A stretch of 64,000 nt of DNA. Origin: Pelomonas nitida. GTDB lineage: Bacteria > Pseudomonadota > Gammaproteobacteria > Burkholderiales > Burkholderiaceae_C. Under the pieces are notes generated by a model. That model did no database searches and had not been told where the DNA came from. It was given only the letters and a program-made list of their open reading frames with translations. Made by a program: the position numbers and the translations under genes. The DNA is taken from the NCBI RefSeq assembly GCF_043555975.1, contig NZ_JBIGIA010000011.1:162604-226603 (forward strand), in the 5' to 3' direction. Shown here piece by piece: positions 63,516 through 64,000 of the stretch (the stretch's first letter is position 1; each line of letters begins with the position of its first letter).

Positions 63516-63887
63516 ATGCGCAGCAACGAGCTTCCGCGTCAGAAGAATGTCCAGCAGCAGAACTTGCAGGTCGAGAATCGGATTCGGTCTGAGGCAGTGC
63601 ATTGGCGCGAGAACAAGATTCCGGCCGCGCTACAGGAAGTGGGCGAACGAAAAGGAGTCGATTGGTCGGCTGTAATCGTGGTTGACCTAGATATTGATTT
63701 CCCAGGAATGCCTCAGCTGTTCGGCTTGCTAGTTACGGCTGAGGAACGCTTCATCAGGTTTGCAATCCACACGGACGACGCGCATCAAACCGTCGAGTCA
63801 GTCGACGAGTGGATTGACGTAACCAACCAGCAAAACCTTAGAGCCGCTAACGAAACTTATCATCTGCCTCAACTCAAGAACCGCTGA
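63516..63887 (+). CDS. orphan protein of unknown function, next to IS5-type transposase
   Basis: 123 aa from the ATG at 63516, preceded by AGGGG at short spacing. Composition is less GC-biased than the neighbours, with AT-rich codons (for example around 63680-63860), pointing to acquired DNA. No signal peptide, membrane segment or known motif; the middle (SAVIVVDLDIDFPGMPQLFG, LLVTAEERFIRFAIH) looks like an alpha/beta domain, and the end HLPQLKNR is abrupt. The transposase ATG follows 5 bases after the stop, so the ORF may be part of, or truncated by, the insertion. Confidence 0.65.
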   Translation: MRSNELPRQKNVQQQNLQVENRIRSEAVHWRENKIPAALQEVGERKGVDWSAVIVVDLDIDFPGMPQLFGLLVTAEERFIRFAIHTDDAHQTVESVDEWIDVTNQQNLRAANETYHLPQLKNR

Positions 63888-63892
63888 GGAAG

Positions 63893-64000
63893 ATGGCAGT
63901 CAAGAAGGAAGTCAGCGCAGCACTGTGGTCGCGGATACAGCCGCTGTTGCCCGAGGTGCGGAAGTCGCCACGCGGAGGACGCCCTCGGCTGAGTGACGAA
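63893..64000 (+). mobile_element. 5' end of an IS5-family transposase gene (cut by window edge)
   Basis: An ATG at 63893 with GAGGA upstream opens 36 codons to the right edge: VSAALWSRIQPLLPEVRK then GGRPRLSDE. This W-x3-PLLP...GGRPR pattern is the N-terminal domain (DUF4096, PF13340) of IS4/IS5-type transposases. The terminal inverted repeat cannot be placed with confidence because only one end is visible. Confidence 0.85.

Overview
The window is high-GC, densely coded bacterial chromosome of the order Burkholderiales (Betaproteobacteria). Gene content and protein sequence suggest the Roseateles/Mitsuaria/Rubrivivax-Leptothrix group. That placement rests on a split cobalamin methionine synthase behind an S-adenosylhomocysteine (SAH) riboswitch, a pair of cyanophycin synthetases with their associated ABC/DUF1854 genes, the betaproteobacterial-type gshA, and the def-fmt and pgk-maeB-pyk neighbourhoods. 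The genus is an inference; no rRNA gene is present.

Layout. 1-5.8 kb: a LysM protein running off the left edge, divergent from def-fmt-htpX, then two exported proteins and the azlCD amino-acid exporter. 5.9-11.6 kb: central carbon genes pgk, maeB and pyk with a GNAT acetyltransferase. 11.7-16.3 kb: an Nramp-like metal transporter and a three-gene set (GT2 glycosyltransferase, YdjC/NaxD-type deacetylase, ArnT-type transferase) that looks like a lipid A aminosugar-modification module. 16.3-23.1 kb: a long AT-richer leader, then a TonB-dependent receptor, a PKD/lamin-tail lipoprotein, an S1/P1 nuclease and an unknown secreted protein. This is the best candidate here for an undescribed system, possibly extracellular nucleic-acid scavenging. 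23.1-24.6 kb: an exported truncated haemoglobin coupled to a metallo-beta-lactamase-fold hydrolase. 24.6-32.7 kb: a cyanophycin locus in which one of the two synthetases has a degenerate, truncated Mur-ligase half; divergently there are an ABC transporter, a RidA protein and a DUF1854 protein.

32.9-40.2 kb holds mostly unlinked housekeeping genes: an HPF-like protein whose ribosome binding site sits in a hairpin, a zinc-ribbon protein, a methionine-type aminotransferase, an ATP-grasp protein, ilvD behind three evenly spaced palindromes, a serine protease and a small secreted protein. 40.2-49.4 kb is a complete-looking reductive pyrimidine degradation operon (preT-preA-mmsA-NCS1 transporter-hydA-amaB), divergent from a TetR regulator with a palindrome between them. 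49.4-55.1 kb: two small proteins, a degenerate HD-GYP protein, then an SAH riboswitch and a MetH that lacks the homocysteine-binding half, and a glycine-zipper protein.

55.4-63.4 kb: comM; a nitrogen-control unit (TorF-type porin, glnK, amtB) behind a well-spaced sigma-54 promoter with an upstream NtrC-like site; then gshA and kup. The last 0.6 kb is lower in GC, with an orphan ORF and the beginning of an IS5-type transposase running off the right edge. No rRNA, tRNA or CRISPR array was seen.
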